Positions 1-7,115 of a stretch of DNA of 13,889 bases are shown here, piece by piece (the stretch's first letter is position 1; every line of letters begins with the position of its first letter). A program made the translations under genes and the position numbers. This DNA is from Flavobacteriaceae bacterium (GTDB lineage Bacteria; Bacteroidota; Bacteroidia; Flavobacteriales; Flavobacteriaceae). The stretch lies in NCBI GenBank assembly GCA_947458575.1, contig CANHBE010000036.1, forward strand, positions 1 to 13,889. The letters run 5' to 3'. A model generated the notes under the pieces. That model worked only from the letters and a program-made list of their open reading frames with translations. It was not told the DNA's origin and made no database searches.

Positions 1-158
1 AATTAAATTTTGCTATTATGCATTCATTTTAAAATCTGATGAACCCCTTTTTTTTCTGATAAAGCAATATAAAATGATGTGAATTACACTTTTTGTTTCT
101 AGTATTTTATTACTGTTTCATGATTGTTTGAAGAAAGTGTAAATAAATTATGACTATC

Positions 159-618
159 TTAAATTACTTTTTGATTTAAAACACTTTGTTTGTTTATAAA
201 TTTATTCCTCAAAATCTGCATATCCTCACTCACTTTTCTATCTAATATTTTAGCATAATGCTGAGTAGTTCTCAAGTTTTTATGTCCTAGTATTTTGATT
301 ACTGATTCTATTGGAACACCATTTGTAAGCGTTACAGTTGTTGCAAAAGTATGTCGGGCAATGTGAAAGGTTAATTCTTTTTCAATTTCACAAACTCCGG
401 CTATTTCTTTTAAATACGCATTCATCTTTTGGTTGGATAGGAAGTAGTTTTTCTTCATTGATACATTGTGGATGATTTTCGTATTTGTCGATTATCATTT
501 GTGTAACTGGTAGGATTGGAATTTTGGAAGCACTTTCTGTTTTCTGTCTATGAGTGAATATCCATTTCTCACCATCAATACCGAAGCTTATATGCGACTT
601 TGTTAAGTTTTTGACGTC
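159..618 (-). pseudogene. Tyrosine recombinase (CTnDOT-like integrase), 3' remnant with frameshift
   Basis: The longest intact piece (159-458) encodes the C-terminal half of a tyrosine recombinase catalytic domain. It has HIARH (the HxxRH box), LGHKN (third conserved His/Lys region) and QHYAKI with the nucleophilic tyrosine. This pattern is usual in integrases of Bacteroidota conjugative transposons. Upstream, a different minus-strand frame (about 445-618) reads DVKNLTKSHISFG...WIFTHRQKT...KIPILP, which is the preceding part of the same domain. The two pieces meet near 435-443, where CTATCC would need one more TATCC to restore the usual LLPILSNQKM, so a 5-nt loss is the simplest explanation. 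The first catalytic arginine (TGLR-type motif), the core-binding domain and the start codon are not found. It therefore cannot be an active recombinase. Bases 1-158 beyond its 3' end hold only a 9-bp inverted repeat (84-92 and 134-142). Confidence 0.85.
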
Positions 619-759
619 TAGGGTATAATTATAGTAAAAAATAATTCTGATTTGTCAGGAACGAACTTTATCTCTCTGCAAAACATGAATTTGTAATATT
701 GTATTTGAAGTGTAACGATTCAAATCAAGCCGATACTAATTTTTAAAAATCGAGGAAGA

Positions 760-1612
760 ATGCCAATAAACAGAAGTATATTTTCAGATCATGAAGGAAA
801 CTCGCTGCGGTTGTCAAGTGTTCTGCAAACCGAGGAGCAGGTTTTCTTTGAAAAGTTCTCAATTAAATATGTAGTCTCAGGAAAGGAAAATTATACAGTA
901 AACAATCGCAAAATTGATTTAAATGAAGGGGAATATATCACAGGAAATTGCAATACCACTTCTACTGTATTAATTGATAATCCTATACCAGTAAGAGGAA
1001 TATGCGTTGATATTGCTGAGCAAATAATAACGGAAGTTATTGAGCATAAAATTCAAAATCCAAATAAATTTGGTCAATTTATATTAGAACAACAATGGAT
1101 GGTTCAAAAGAGTAGCTTAAAGAATAATACTTTAGGACATGAGTTAATTAAGATTGCTGCAGAATTTGACAACCTTTCTAAAGTAGATTATCCTGTGAAT
1201 AAATCATTTTTCTATACCCTTGCAGAAAGTATCATCAATGACCAAGTCCGTATTTATCAAGATTTTTCAAAATTAAAATTCGTTAAAGAAGAAACCAACG
1301 GACACTTATTTAATTTTATAAATGACGCTAAGAATTACATTGATTATAACTTTCTAAAGGAAATCAGTATTGAAAACATTGCCAATGAAGCCAAGTTATC
1401 GGAATATCATTTCATGCGGTTATTCAAAACGGTTTTCAACAAATCTCCGTACCAATATCTTTTGGAAAAAAAAACTAGAATACGCTCTCTTGCTGTTAAA
1501 GGACAAGTATTCAACAGCTGAAATAAGTTTCATGTTGGGCTACAACGATAGTTCTGCTTTTTGCAATGCTTTCAAAAAACATTTTGGTAACACACCAAAG
1601 TATTACAAGTAA
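760..1612 (+). pseudogene. AraC-family transcriptional regulator, frameshifted at an A9 run
   Basis: The first frame (760-1521) encodes an N-terminal ligand/dimerisation region of about 180 residues and the first helix-turn-helix of an AraC domain (IANEAKLSEYHFMRLFK). It ends in KKTRIRSLAVKGQVFNS, which does not fit the family. The expected continuation LEYALLLLKDK, followed by the second helix-turn-helix (AEISFMLGYNDSSAFCNAFK) and the typical ending GNTPKYYK, lies in the next frame and stops at 1612. The switch is at nine consecutive A bases (1466-1474); eight would give one 283-residue protein of normal length. The start at 760 follows a purine-rich GAGGAAG stretch. The gene is either a recent pseudogene, a sequencing or assembly indel, or is rescued by slippage at A9. 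Its target is unknown; the closest downstream genes are the secreted-protein pair at 1678-4402. Confidence 0.85.
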
Positions 1613-1677
1613 AATAGCAGTTTTTCGCAATTTTAAAAAAAGATATAAATTTATTTTCGTCAATAAATTTATGCTAT

Positions 1678-3006
1678 ATGTTGAAGAAAATTTTCACTTT
1701 GGTTTTTTTAATTGCAAGATTTTTACTTATTGCACAACCCTATAACTGGGAGAATTTACCTGATGCTCCATTCAATGGAGGAAAACAAGATGGTATTTAC
1801 TTTTTTAATAAAGACATTGGATGGTCTGTAAATGGCTCGGGCAAAATTAATAAGACTATTGATGGCGGTGATTCCTGGATACAACAGAAAAATGCATCGG
1901 GCACTTATTTTAGATGCATTGCTTTTATAGATGATCAAATTGGTTTTGCTGGAAATATAGGAACAAATTATTTCCCCGGCGTTACAGACTCCAATCCTTT
2001 GTATAGAACCATAGATGGAGGAAATAGCTGGGTTTCGGTTACTTCCAATATTACCGGAACCATCCCGACAGGTATTTGTGCAATTCAAGTTGTTAATCAA
2101 AATGTGATATATGCAGGTGGTAGAGTAGGCGGTCCTGCCGTTTTGATGAAAAGTACCGATGGCGGTTTAAACTGGGTTGGAACTACGATGCCTGCAACTT
2201 GTAAAATGATATTAGATGTTCATTTTCATACGCCCGATGTAGGATATGTGTTTGCAGCAACCAATACAAATATTGCGGCTTCAAAAGCCAGAATCCTCAA
2301 AACGACAGATGGCGGTGCTAGCTGGACCGTTGTTTATACTTCTACTCGCAACTACGAATTAATGTGGAAAGCATGGTTTCCTTCCGCAAATGTTGGATAC
2401 GCTACTGTTCAAAGTTACAACAGCACTACCACCCAAAGGTATATTGTCAAAACCATTGATGGTGGCGACACATGGACAGAATTACCGTTATCAAATAATG
2501 GTGTAAGAGAATTCGGAATTGGTTTTATCGATGACAATATTGGTTGGGTTGGAGGCGAAAATGGCGGATACGAAACACTGGATGGTGGTGCAACATGGAC
2601 ACCAAAAAGCATCGGTGACTATGCCAATAAATTCAGCGTGATCAGCAATCCCGATGGAACAAAAACAGCTTATGCCATTGGTTTGAATATTTATAAATTA
2701 ACCACCAATAGTTTGTCGAACCATGCTTTCTCGCCAAAAAGAGAAAACATAATTTTATATCCTAATCCTGCGGCTTCTGCACAATATGTATCGTTGTCCT
2801 TTGAAAATATTAAAGGAAAAATTGAAAGAGCAGAAATTATTGCTACCGATGGAAAAGTGATTTCAATATTGTTTGATGATTATTTTGAAGGAACCAGAGA
2901 ATCGCCCTTTATGTTTAAATTACCGAATCTTGCTGTTGGGCAATATTTACTAAAAGTCACAACGGAGCAAGGCAATTTTATTACGCAGAAGATAGCGATT
3001 AAATAA
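1678..3006 (+). CDS. Secreted Ycf48/BNR-like beta-propeller protein with T9SS type A sorting domain
   Basis: The 442-residue protein starts with a signal peptide (about residues 1-20, MLKKIFTLVFLI...LLIAQ). The body has six copies of a T-x-DGG-x-(S/T)W motif (TIDGGDSW, TIDGGNSW, STDGGLNW, TTDGGASW, TIDGGDTW, TLDGGATW). These are spaced like blades of the sortilin/Ycf48-like propeller family, also called photosystem II stability factor-like. The last 84 residues (from about 359, ILYPNPAAS, to QYLLKV...QKIAIK) form a T9SS type A C-terminal sorting domain, so export to the surface or medium by the type IX system is expected. ATG at 1678 was preferred over the out-of-frame ATG at 1671. A weak -7-like TATTTTCG lies at 1652-1659. 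The next gene starts 31 nt after this stop on the same strand, so co-transcription is likely. Substrate or binding partner is unknown. Confidence 0.88.
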   Translation: MLKKIFTLVFLIARFLLIAQPYNWENLPDAPFNGGKQDGIYFFNKDIGWSVNGSGKINKTIDGGDSWIQQKNASGTYFRCIAFIDDQIGFAGNIGTNYFPGVTDSNPLYRTIDGGNSWVSVTSNITGTIPTGICAIQVVNQNVIYAGGRVGGPAVLMKSTDGGLNWVGTTMPATCKMILDVHFHTPDVGYVFAATNTNIAASKARILKTTDGGASWTVVYTSTRNYELMWKAWFPSANVGYATVQSYNSTTTQRYIVKTIDGGDTWTELPLSNNGVREFGIGFIDDNIGWVGGENGGYETLDGGATWTPKSIGDYANKFSVISNPDGTKTAYAIGLNIYKLTTNSLSNHAFSPKRENIILYPNPAASAQYVSLSFENIKGKIERAEIIATDGKVISILFDDYFEGTRESPFMFKLPNLAVGQYLLKVTTEQGNFITQKIAIK

Positions 3007-3037
3007 CCTAAACATGCATTATTGAACTCATTTTATT

Positions 3038-4402
3038 ATGAAAAAAGTAACCCTCACCTTGATTTTAGTTTTCCTTATTTGCATTGACATTTATTCGCAA
3101 GCTCTAGCAAGAAAAGGATGGCTCGGCGCCAAAGTGGAAAATGTGAATGACAGTATTGCTACAGTATTGAAACTACCACAAAATAAAGGGGTTAATATTA
3201 CTCAAGTCGTAGGTGGAACTTCTCAAAAACTAGGACTTAAAGTAAATGATGTCATTACTGCCATAGGAAATCAACCTGTAACAAATTTAGTTGAATTGTC
3301 TAAAGTGTTGTCGCAGCTAACAGAAAATCAATCTGTAATTTTTCAGTTAATTAGAGATGGAAAGCCGATACAGTTAAAAGGGAAAGTCGTCGGGCGAGCT
3401 CGAGAAAGTAGCAAAACAGTTGAAGTTATTTATGAAAGTGTACCTTATAAAGAAGGTAAACTCAGTGCAATTATTTCGAAACCCAAAAAGTCAGGCAAGC
3501 TTCCAGCGGTCCTATTTGTACCTGGTTACACTTGTTCAAGCATAGATAATTTACCCGATTATCATCCTTACAAAAGAATTATAGATGCCTATACTGATGG
3601 AGGATATGTCGTTATGCGTATCGAAAAAAGTGGACTAGGTGATAGCCAAAAAACACCCGATTGTTCAACTACAACGCTATTAGATGAAGTGGAAAGTTTT
3701 GGTTTAGGTCTGCAAAAGTTAATGTCTTTATCTTACGTAGATAGTTCTAATGTATTCATTTTTGGACATTCTATGGGCGGTATTGTAGCGCCTGCTTTGT
3801 CTTCTTCCACCAAAGTTAAAGGCGTGATTGTATATGGTACAACAGCCAAGAGTTGGTTTGAATATCAACTAGAAATGAACCGATTACAATTAAAATTAGC
3901 AAAAACGGAACCATTGGAATACGAGCAAAATTGTCGACTTCAAGCAGAAATTGCTTACGAATATTTCATTCTTAACAAAAGCCTCTCAGACATTGCTAAA
4001 AACAAAGAAAAAGCTGAAGCGCTTAAAAGGGATTGGCAGTTTGATGGCAACAATATGATTTTCGATCGGAATCAAGAGTACTGGCGACAAATTCAAAATT
4101 ATCCTTTACTCGAAAATTGGAAACAAACAACTTCCCATGTACTGGTATTGTATGGTCAGGCAGATTTTCAAGCATTTTCAAAACCTGATCACGAACAAAT
4201 TGTGGACACCGTTAATTTTTTTCATCCTAATCAAGCAACCTTAATCGAATTTCCGGAGACGGATCATTATTTTTCTAAATCTGGTAGCATGCAAAATGCG
4301 TTTGATTTATTTAACGCTGGGAAATATGCTGAACTATTTGAAAATTTTAATGTTGAAGTTACTCAAAAAACAATTGATTGGTCTAATCAACTCATTAAAT
4401 GA
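3038..4402 (+). CDS. Exported PDZ domain-alpha/beta hydrolase fusion (serine hydrolase/peptidase S9-like)
   Basis: The 454-residue protein has a signal peptide (about 1-20, ending IDIYSQ). A PDZ-like domain follows (about 26-120): GWLGAKVENV..., NKGVNITQVVGGTSQKLGLKVNDVITAIG, the form found in HtrA and carboxyl-terminal proteases. Residues 125-454 are an alpha/beta hydrolase: the strand PAVLFVPGYTCSS, the nucleophile elbow GHSMGG with Ser245, LYGQAD with the likely acid Asp376, and ETDHYF with the likely His410. The complete triad suggests an active esterase or peptidase in the periplasm or outside the cell. There is no T9SS sorting domain, unlike the upstream partner. Related Bacteroidota hydrolases are annotated as dienelactone hydrolase- or acyl-peptidase-like; I cannot name the substrate. 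It is probably translated from the same transcript as the gene 31 nt upstream. Confidence 0.87.
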   Translation: MKKVTLTLILVFLICIDIYSQALARKGWLGAKVENVNDSIATVLKLPQNKGVNITQVVGGTSQKLGLKVNDVITAIGNQPVTNLVELSKVLSQLTENQSVIFQLIRDGKPIQLKGKVVGRARESSKTVEVIYESVPYKEGKLSAIISKPKKSGKLPAVLFVPGYTCSSIDNLPDYHPYKRIIDAYTDGGYVVMRIEKSGLGDSQKTPDCSTTTLLDEVESFGLGLQKLMSLSYVDSSNVFIFGHSMGGIVAPALSSSTKVKGVIVYGTTAKSWFEYQLEMNRLQLKLAKTEPLEYEQNCRLQAEIAYEYFILNKSLSDIAKNKEKAEALKRDWQFDGNNMIFDRNQEYWRQIQNYPLLENWKQTTSHVLVLYGQADFQAFSKPDHEQIVDTVNFFHPNQATLIEFPETDHYFSKSGSMQNAFDLFNAGKYAELFENFNVEVTQKTIDWSNQLIK

Positions 4403-5128
4403 ATCGTGTGATTAAACACAAAAGTATTGGTTCTTGAGCAAAAGTAGAGTAGAAAAATAGTTGATAGATTATGAAAACTTCCTACAAAAAATGATCTATT
4501 TTGTATTCTTAAATTTAGGTCTTCATTTTTTTATTTTTAACGAAGACTATTCTAATGCTGCAAAAAAATTTAGGAATTGCAATCGCTTTCGAGCCGTTCG
4601 ATCAAGAGCAAGCGTAAAAGGAAAGACCATTTCATTTTTCTTGTTATTAATTTTAGACAGAATTATTTTAACAAGTTTTGATCAAAATTGACCAAAGTCA
4701 GTAAAGCGATTACGATTGAAAATCTATTTTTTAGGCAGTTATTTTGCTTTGGAAAAGATTGTCTGTAGCGAAAATTTATCTTTCGAAACCTTCATATCGT
4801 CCGGCAATCGTGAGAATTTGTAATTCATTCAAAAAATAAATTACAATGAGCCCGGCCCCGGTCGAATCCTTTAGCTTGAACCTATTGGATGATTTATTGA
4901 AAAAATTGGAACTAAATCAATAGAAATGTTTTGCCTGTGGTGTTGAGCAGCTTGATGTTGCAGTCTATCTGGTCTTTGCTTAAATTCGCGAAAATTTGCG
5001 CAGCTGGATGTTATAAATAAAAAAAAACAACATCAATTGAAAGTCCATCGCATTCTCAATTTGTTAATAAAGATTTACTTTTAAAATTCTCATTAAGCAT
5101 AGCAATGATCCAACCATATTCCAATTCA
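4403..5128. other. Long intergenic region without an intact gene
   Basis: No convincing gene is present. A 76-codon open frame (4461-4691, +) has low-complexity Phe/Leu/Lys composition and no family motif. A 25-codon frame on + (4846-4923, MSPAPVESFS...) is also unsupported. Two imperfect inverted segments, GCAATCGCTTT (near 4578) and AAAGCGATTAC (near 4703), face each other about 110 nt apart, but I cannot assign them to an element. The region includes the sorting-domain relic at 4912-5010, which suggests it is the remains of deleted minus-strand coding sequence. Confidence 0.6.
4912..5010 (-). pseudogene. Relic of a T9SS type A sorting domain
   Basis: The minus strand reads HPAAQIFANLSKDQ...CNIKLLNTTGKTFLLI and then a stop. 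This matches the start of a T9SS type A domain (YPNPA..., then IKLLNTTGK, like I-x-L-x-(N/D)-x-x-G-(K/R)-x-V). A TAA codon directly precedes it (5011-5013), the expected Asn of PNPA is His, and the domain's second half (usually L..G.Y.v.v....) is missing. It is best read as the decayed end of a secreted-protein gene. The fragment is only 32 codons, so the assignment rests on pattern alone. Confidence 0.45.
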
Positions 5129-5914
5129 CTAACCAAAAGGCGTTAGCAACACTTCACCATATTGCCAGTTGGAGAAATACCCAAACAAAAGAAAGAACAA
5201 GATCACAAGTTCAAAAGCGATTAATCCAAAAAACAGCAGGGTCCGATATATAATGCCAAACCGGGTATAATCTCCACGAAACGTATTGAAGTAACCAAAG
5301 CAAATATACAGGAGGATAACGGCAGTAATCAGCCAACTTAAGAAAGTATCGTTTAAGCGAATCAGACGATTCAAGTGAAATAACACATTTCCAAAAGTAC
5401 CAATGATGAGAATTCCCAATAAAATCATCCCGGAGATAATAAAATGCTCACTTAAATTAAGGTTTTTTCTTCGGAACAGTATATAGCTGTTGAATGCGGC
5501 AAATGGTACAAAAAGGAAGATAAAGGTTTTTTGAGTAATGATTTCATCCAATTTTCTACTCGCTTCATTGGGAAATTCTCTTTGGGTGATCACTTCTGCC
5601 GCTTGTGAGTCGAACCACTGGTCAAGATGTCGTATAAACAACATAATACCAATCGTTATTAAAATCAACAAAAACACATTATAGTATCGCTTTCTTTTTC
5701 CGGCGATATAGTCTAGCGCGGCTTGTCCCGGTCGCGTTAGCGCTTGTCTGGCGGTGAATAGCATTCCTTTATCAATATGGAATGTCCCATGCAATACATC
5801 ATGGTAGAGAAAATTTCCAAAAGATATGCGATGTGTGTCTGCTTTTTGTCCACATCCCGAGCAAAATTTGTCACTAAGTGCTTTCCCGCAATTAAGGCAA
5901 TTTGTATTTGTCAT
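5129..5914 (-). CDS. DUF3667 family zinc-ribbon membrane protein
   Basis: The 261-residue protein begins with a zinc ribbon made of two CxxC/CxxCG pairs (Cys6, Cys9, Cys18, Cys21: CLNCGKALSDKFCSGCGQ). A conserved amphipathic region follows (about 29-78: NFLYHDVLHGTFHIDKGML, ALTRPGQAALDYIAGKRKRYY). Then come about five hydrophobic segments (near 79-96, 130-148, 157-180, 188-210 and 222-248). This is the arrangement of the DUF3667 family, common in Bacteroidota. It is an inner-membrane protein of unknown function; the family is not characterised as far as I know. It stands alone, with non-coding sequence on both sides. The start at 5914 places the zinc ribbon at the very N terminus, as in the family. 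Confidence 0.87.
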   Translation of the reverse strand: MTNTNCLNCGKALSDKFCSGCGQKADTHRISFGNFLYHDVLHGTFHIDKGMLFTARQALTRPGQAALDYIAGKRKRYYNVFLLILITIGIMLFIRHLDQWFDSQAAEVITQREFPNEASRKLDEIITQKTFIFLFVPFAAFNSYILFRRKNLNLSEHFIISGMILLGILIIGTFGNVLFHLNRLIRLNDTFLSWLITAVILLYICFGYFNTFRGDYTRFGIIYRTLLFFGLIAFELVILFFLLFGYFSNWQYGEVLLTPFG

Positions 5915-6045
5915 TGGTGTAGGTATTGTTTTTTGTAAAGTTCTAATAAAAATTTTATTTAGCTAATAAATTACGACGAACATCGAGATTTGTACTAGGC
6001 AATTAGGTTGGGATGTGTAGAATCAAATATTAAATTCGGGTTTTT

Positions 6046-6392
6046 GTGGAGATAAAGGGATTAACCTCGTTGATCCCGTTTGTGGGAATCCTACAACGAA
6101 AAACCGTCGCCCTAATCGGGCTCTGTTTTTTTTGTTTTCCATCGCTTACGAAAGTTGACACTTTCGACGCGCTGTAAAACAAAAAAAACCGAAAGCTTAC
6201 ACTTTCGGTTTTTCTTTGCGGAGAAAGAGGGATTATTGCCATGATCCCATTTAGGGGCGTCCTGCAAAGAAAAACCAACGCTCTTGCCGAGCGTTTGTGT
6301 TTTTTTGTTTTACAGCCGCTTACGAAAGTTGGCACTTTCGACGCTGCTGTAAAACAAAAAAACCGAAAGCTTACACTTTCGGTTTTTCTTTG
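6046..6392. repeat. Tandem units (about 173 bp, two copies) carrying a tRNA-Ser 3'-end fragment and hairpins
   Basis: Two consecutive units (about 6046-6217 and 6218-6391) abut the 3' end of the tRNA-Ser gene. Each begins with a copy of the last 15 nt of the tRNA: GGAGAAAGAGGGATT at 6220-6234 is exact to the tRNA copy at 6394-6408, and 6048-6062 is a two-mismatch version. The phases differ by 174 and 172 bp. The 48 bp at 6187-6234 are identical to 6361-6408. Each unit then has hairpins. In the second unit these are AACGCTC/GAGCGTT (6277-6295), a 17-bp perfect stem (6300-6316 with 6346-6362) enclosing CGAAAGT/ACTTTCG, and CCGAAAG/CTTTCGG (6363-6382). The first unit carries degraded versions. 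Open frames through this array on both strands are by-products of the repeats. Confidence 0.8.
6356..6387 (-). terminator. Rho-independent terminator of tRNA-Ser
   Basis: On the minus strand, just after the tRNA 3' end, AAAAACCGAAAG pairs with CTTTCGGTTTTT around a 6-nt loop (6370-6375) and runs into seven U (A bases 6356-6362 on +). A second copy of the same hairpin lies at 6181-6213 in the first tandem unit. Confidence 0.75.
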
Positions 6393-6477
6393 CGGAGAAA
6401 GAGGGATTCGAACCCCCGGACCTGTTACAGTCAACAGTTTTCAAGACTGCCGCAATCGACCACTCTGCCATTTCTCC
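6393..6477 (-). tRNA. tRNA-Ser (anticodon UGA)
   Basis: The 85-nt gene is read on the minus strand. The acceptor stem GGAGAAA (6477-6471) pairs fully with TTTCTCC (6400-6394). The D-arm contains AGAGTGGTCGA. The anticodon stem GCAGT/ACTGT encloses loop CTTGAAA, giving anticodon TGA, which reads UCA. A long variable arm typical of class II serine tRNAs follows. The T-arm is CGGGGGTTCGAATCCCC-like. The discriminator base is G (6393), as expected for serine. CCA is not encoded; the next bases are CAA. The 3' half of the T-arm and the acceptor strand are repeated downstream in the tandem array. Confidence 0.95.
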
Positions 6478-6510
6478 AATAAGTCGCGCATCAATTTCTC
6501 AATGCGGTTG

Positions 6511-6518
6511 CAAATATA
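6511..6518 (-). promoter_or_regulatory. Candidate -7 box of the tRNA-Ser promoter
   Basis: TATATTTG on the minus strand, followed by C, matches the Bacteroidota -7 consensus TAnnTTTG exactly. It lies 33 nt before the tRNA 5' end, a reasonable distance for a short 5' leader. The -33 element is weak: only TTTCTG about 17 nt upstream. Confidence 0.5.
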
Positions 6519-7103
6519 ACAACCTTTTTTGATTACAGAAATATTTTTTGTTGAAATACGGAAGTTTTTTATCCGTGCGGCGTCAGCCTTTTATCTTCTA
6601 TTCGTTACAATAGGCAAATGCACTGTAAACCAACCGATTCGCTGGGTGATAAAAAAAGTGAGGTCGGGAGACTTTCAGCAGCGAGGGGCCAGCACCGCAG
6701 GAAAATTAAAGCTGATACCTTTGCTCGGCTCCCAATTACGCATGAATTCGGTATGCTGCATCAATCGCTTTGGCAGGCTCGGATTACTTCAGTAGCTCGT
6801 TACGCTTTGTTAAAGATGCGTGCCATCTGAGGAGGGTCAATGATAATAAGCTTAAATCCGCGACATCTGGATTGTACCCTGCTAGCGCGGAATTGCATTC
6901 CGTGCTTCCCGAACCGCAGCCGAATCGAGCGATACTAAATTCCAAACCCCATAGTTTTTTCTTTTTTGTGGGTTGTGAGGATAAAAGTATATTTACGGGT
7001 AGGGAAGTGCTTGATCTGTTTTGCGTTAGAACCAAACCGGTAGAGGAGGGTAGACATAGCCACTAGTTGGCGGTAATGCAGCTCGAGAGAAGTGGAAAAA
7101 TAA
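6519..7103. other. Long non-coding stretch of higher GC with palindromes
   Basis: I see no gene; the open frames here lack family motifs and their composition looks like random translation. The segment is visibly richer in G and C than its neighbours from about 6650 to 7060. It contains a near-perfect hairpin, GCGCGGAAT-TGC-ATTCCGTGC (6885-6905), and a neighbouring inverted pair AATCC/GGATT (6855-6873). These resemble the short REP-like palindromes that accompany RAYT transposases in Bacteroidota; no RAYT gene is in the window. Bases 6661-6686 resemble, in inverted orientation, the end of the 284-bp repeat family found at 7933 and 10700. Confidence 0.5.
6661..6686 (-). repeat. Possible inverted end of the 284-bp repeat family
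   Basis: Read on the minus strand, this segment gives CC(T)CGCTGC..AAA.TCTCCCGAC, close to the left end of the repeat at 7927-7951 (CCACGCTGCACAAACTCTCCCGAC). Further along the minus strand (about 6543-6580), GCCGCACGGAT...ACTTCCGT weakly echoes the repeat's GGCGCGGATTTACTCCGT. The similarity is short and was judged by eye, so this may be a decayed copy or chance. Confidence 0.35.
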
Positions 7104-7111
7104 TATCTTTG
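7104..7111 (+). promoter_or_regulatory. Candidate -7 box before the Fic gene
   Basis: TATCTTTG matches TAnnTTTG exactly and ends 4 nt before the Fic ATG. If it is used, transcription would begin at or next to the start codon, giving a leaderless or near-leaderless mRNA. No clear -33 TTG is seen at the usual spacing, which lowers confidence. Confidence 0.35.
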
Positions 7112-7115
7112 AAAA

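Noticed and set aside
4461..4691. 76-codon open frame on the plus strand
   Set aside because: No family motif, low-complexity Phe/Leu/Lys content and no promoter-like signal; probably chance in AT-rich DNA.
4846..4923. 25-codon frame MSPAPVESFS... on the plus strand
   Set aside because: Too short and without context. The opposite strand better explains part of this sequence as a sorting-domain relic.
6046..6392. Possible CRISPR array
   Set aside because: Only two units of about 173 bp with no short uniform repeats or spacers and no cas genes.
159..6477. One integrated element running from the integrase relic to the tRNA-Ser 3' end
   Set aside because: No matching tRNA 3'-end copy was found near the relic, and the intervening genes look like ordinary chromosomal genes. 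The link cannot be supported from this window.
6030..6519. Overlapping open frames on both strands (minus 6030-6434, plus 6241-6519)
   Set aside because: They run through the tRNA gene and the tandem hairpin array. The repeated peptides simply reflect the DNA repeats.
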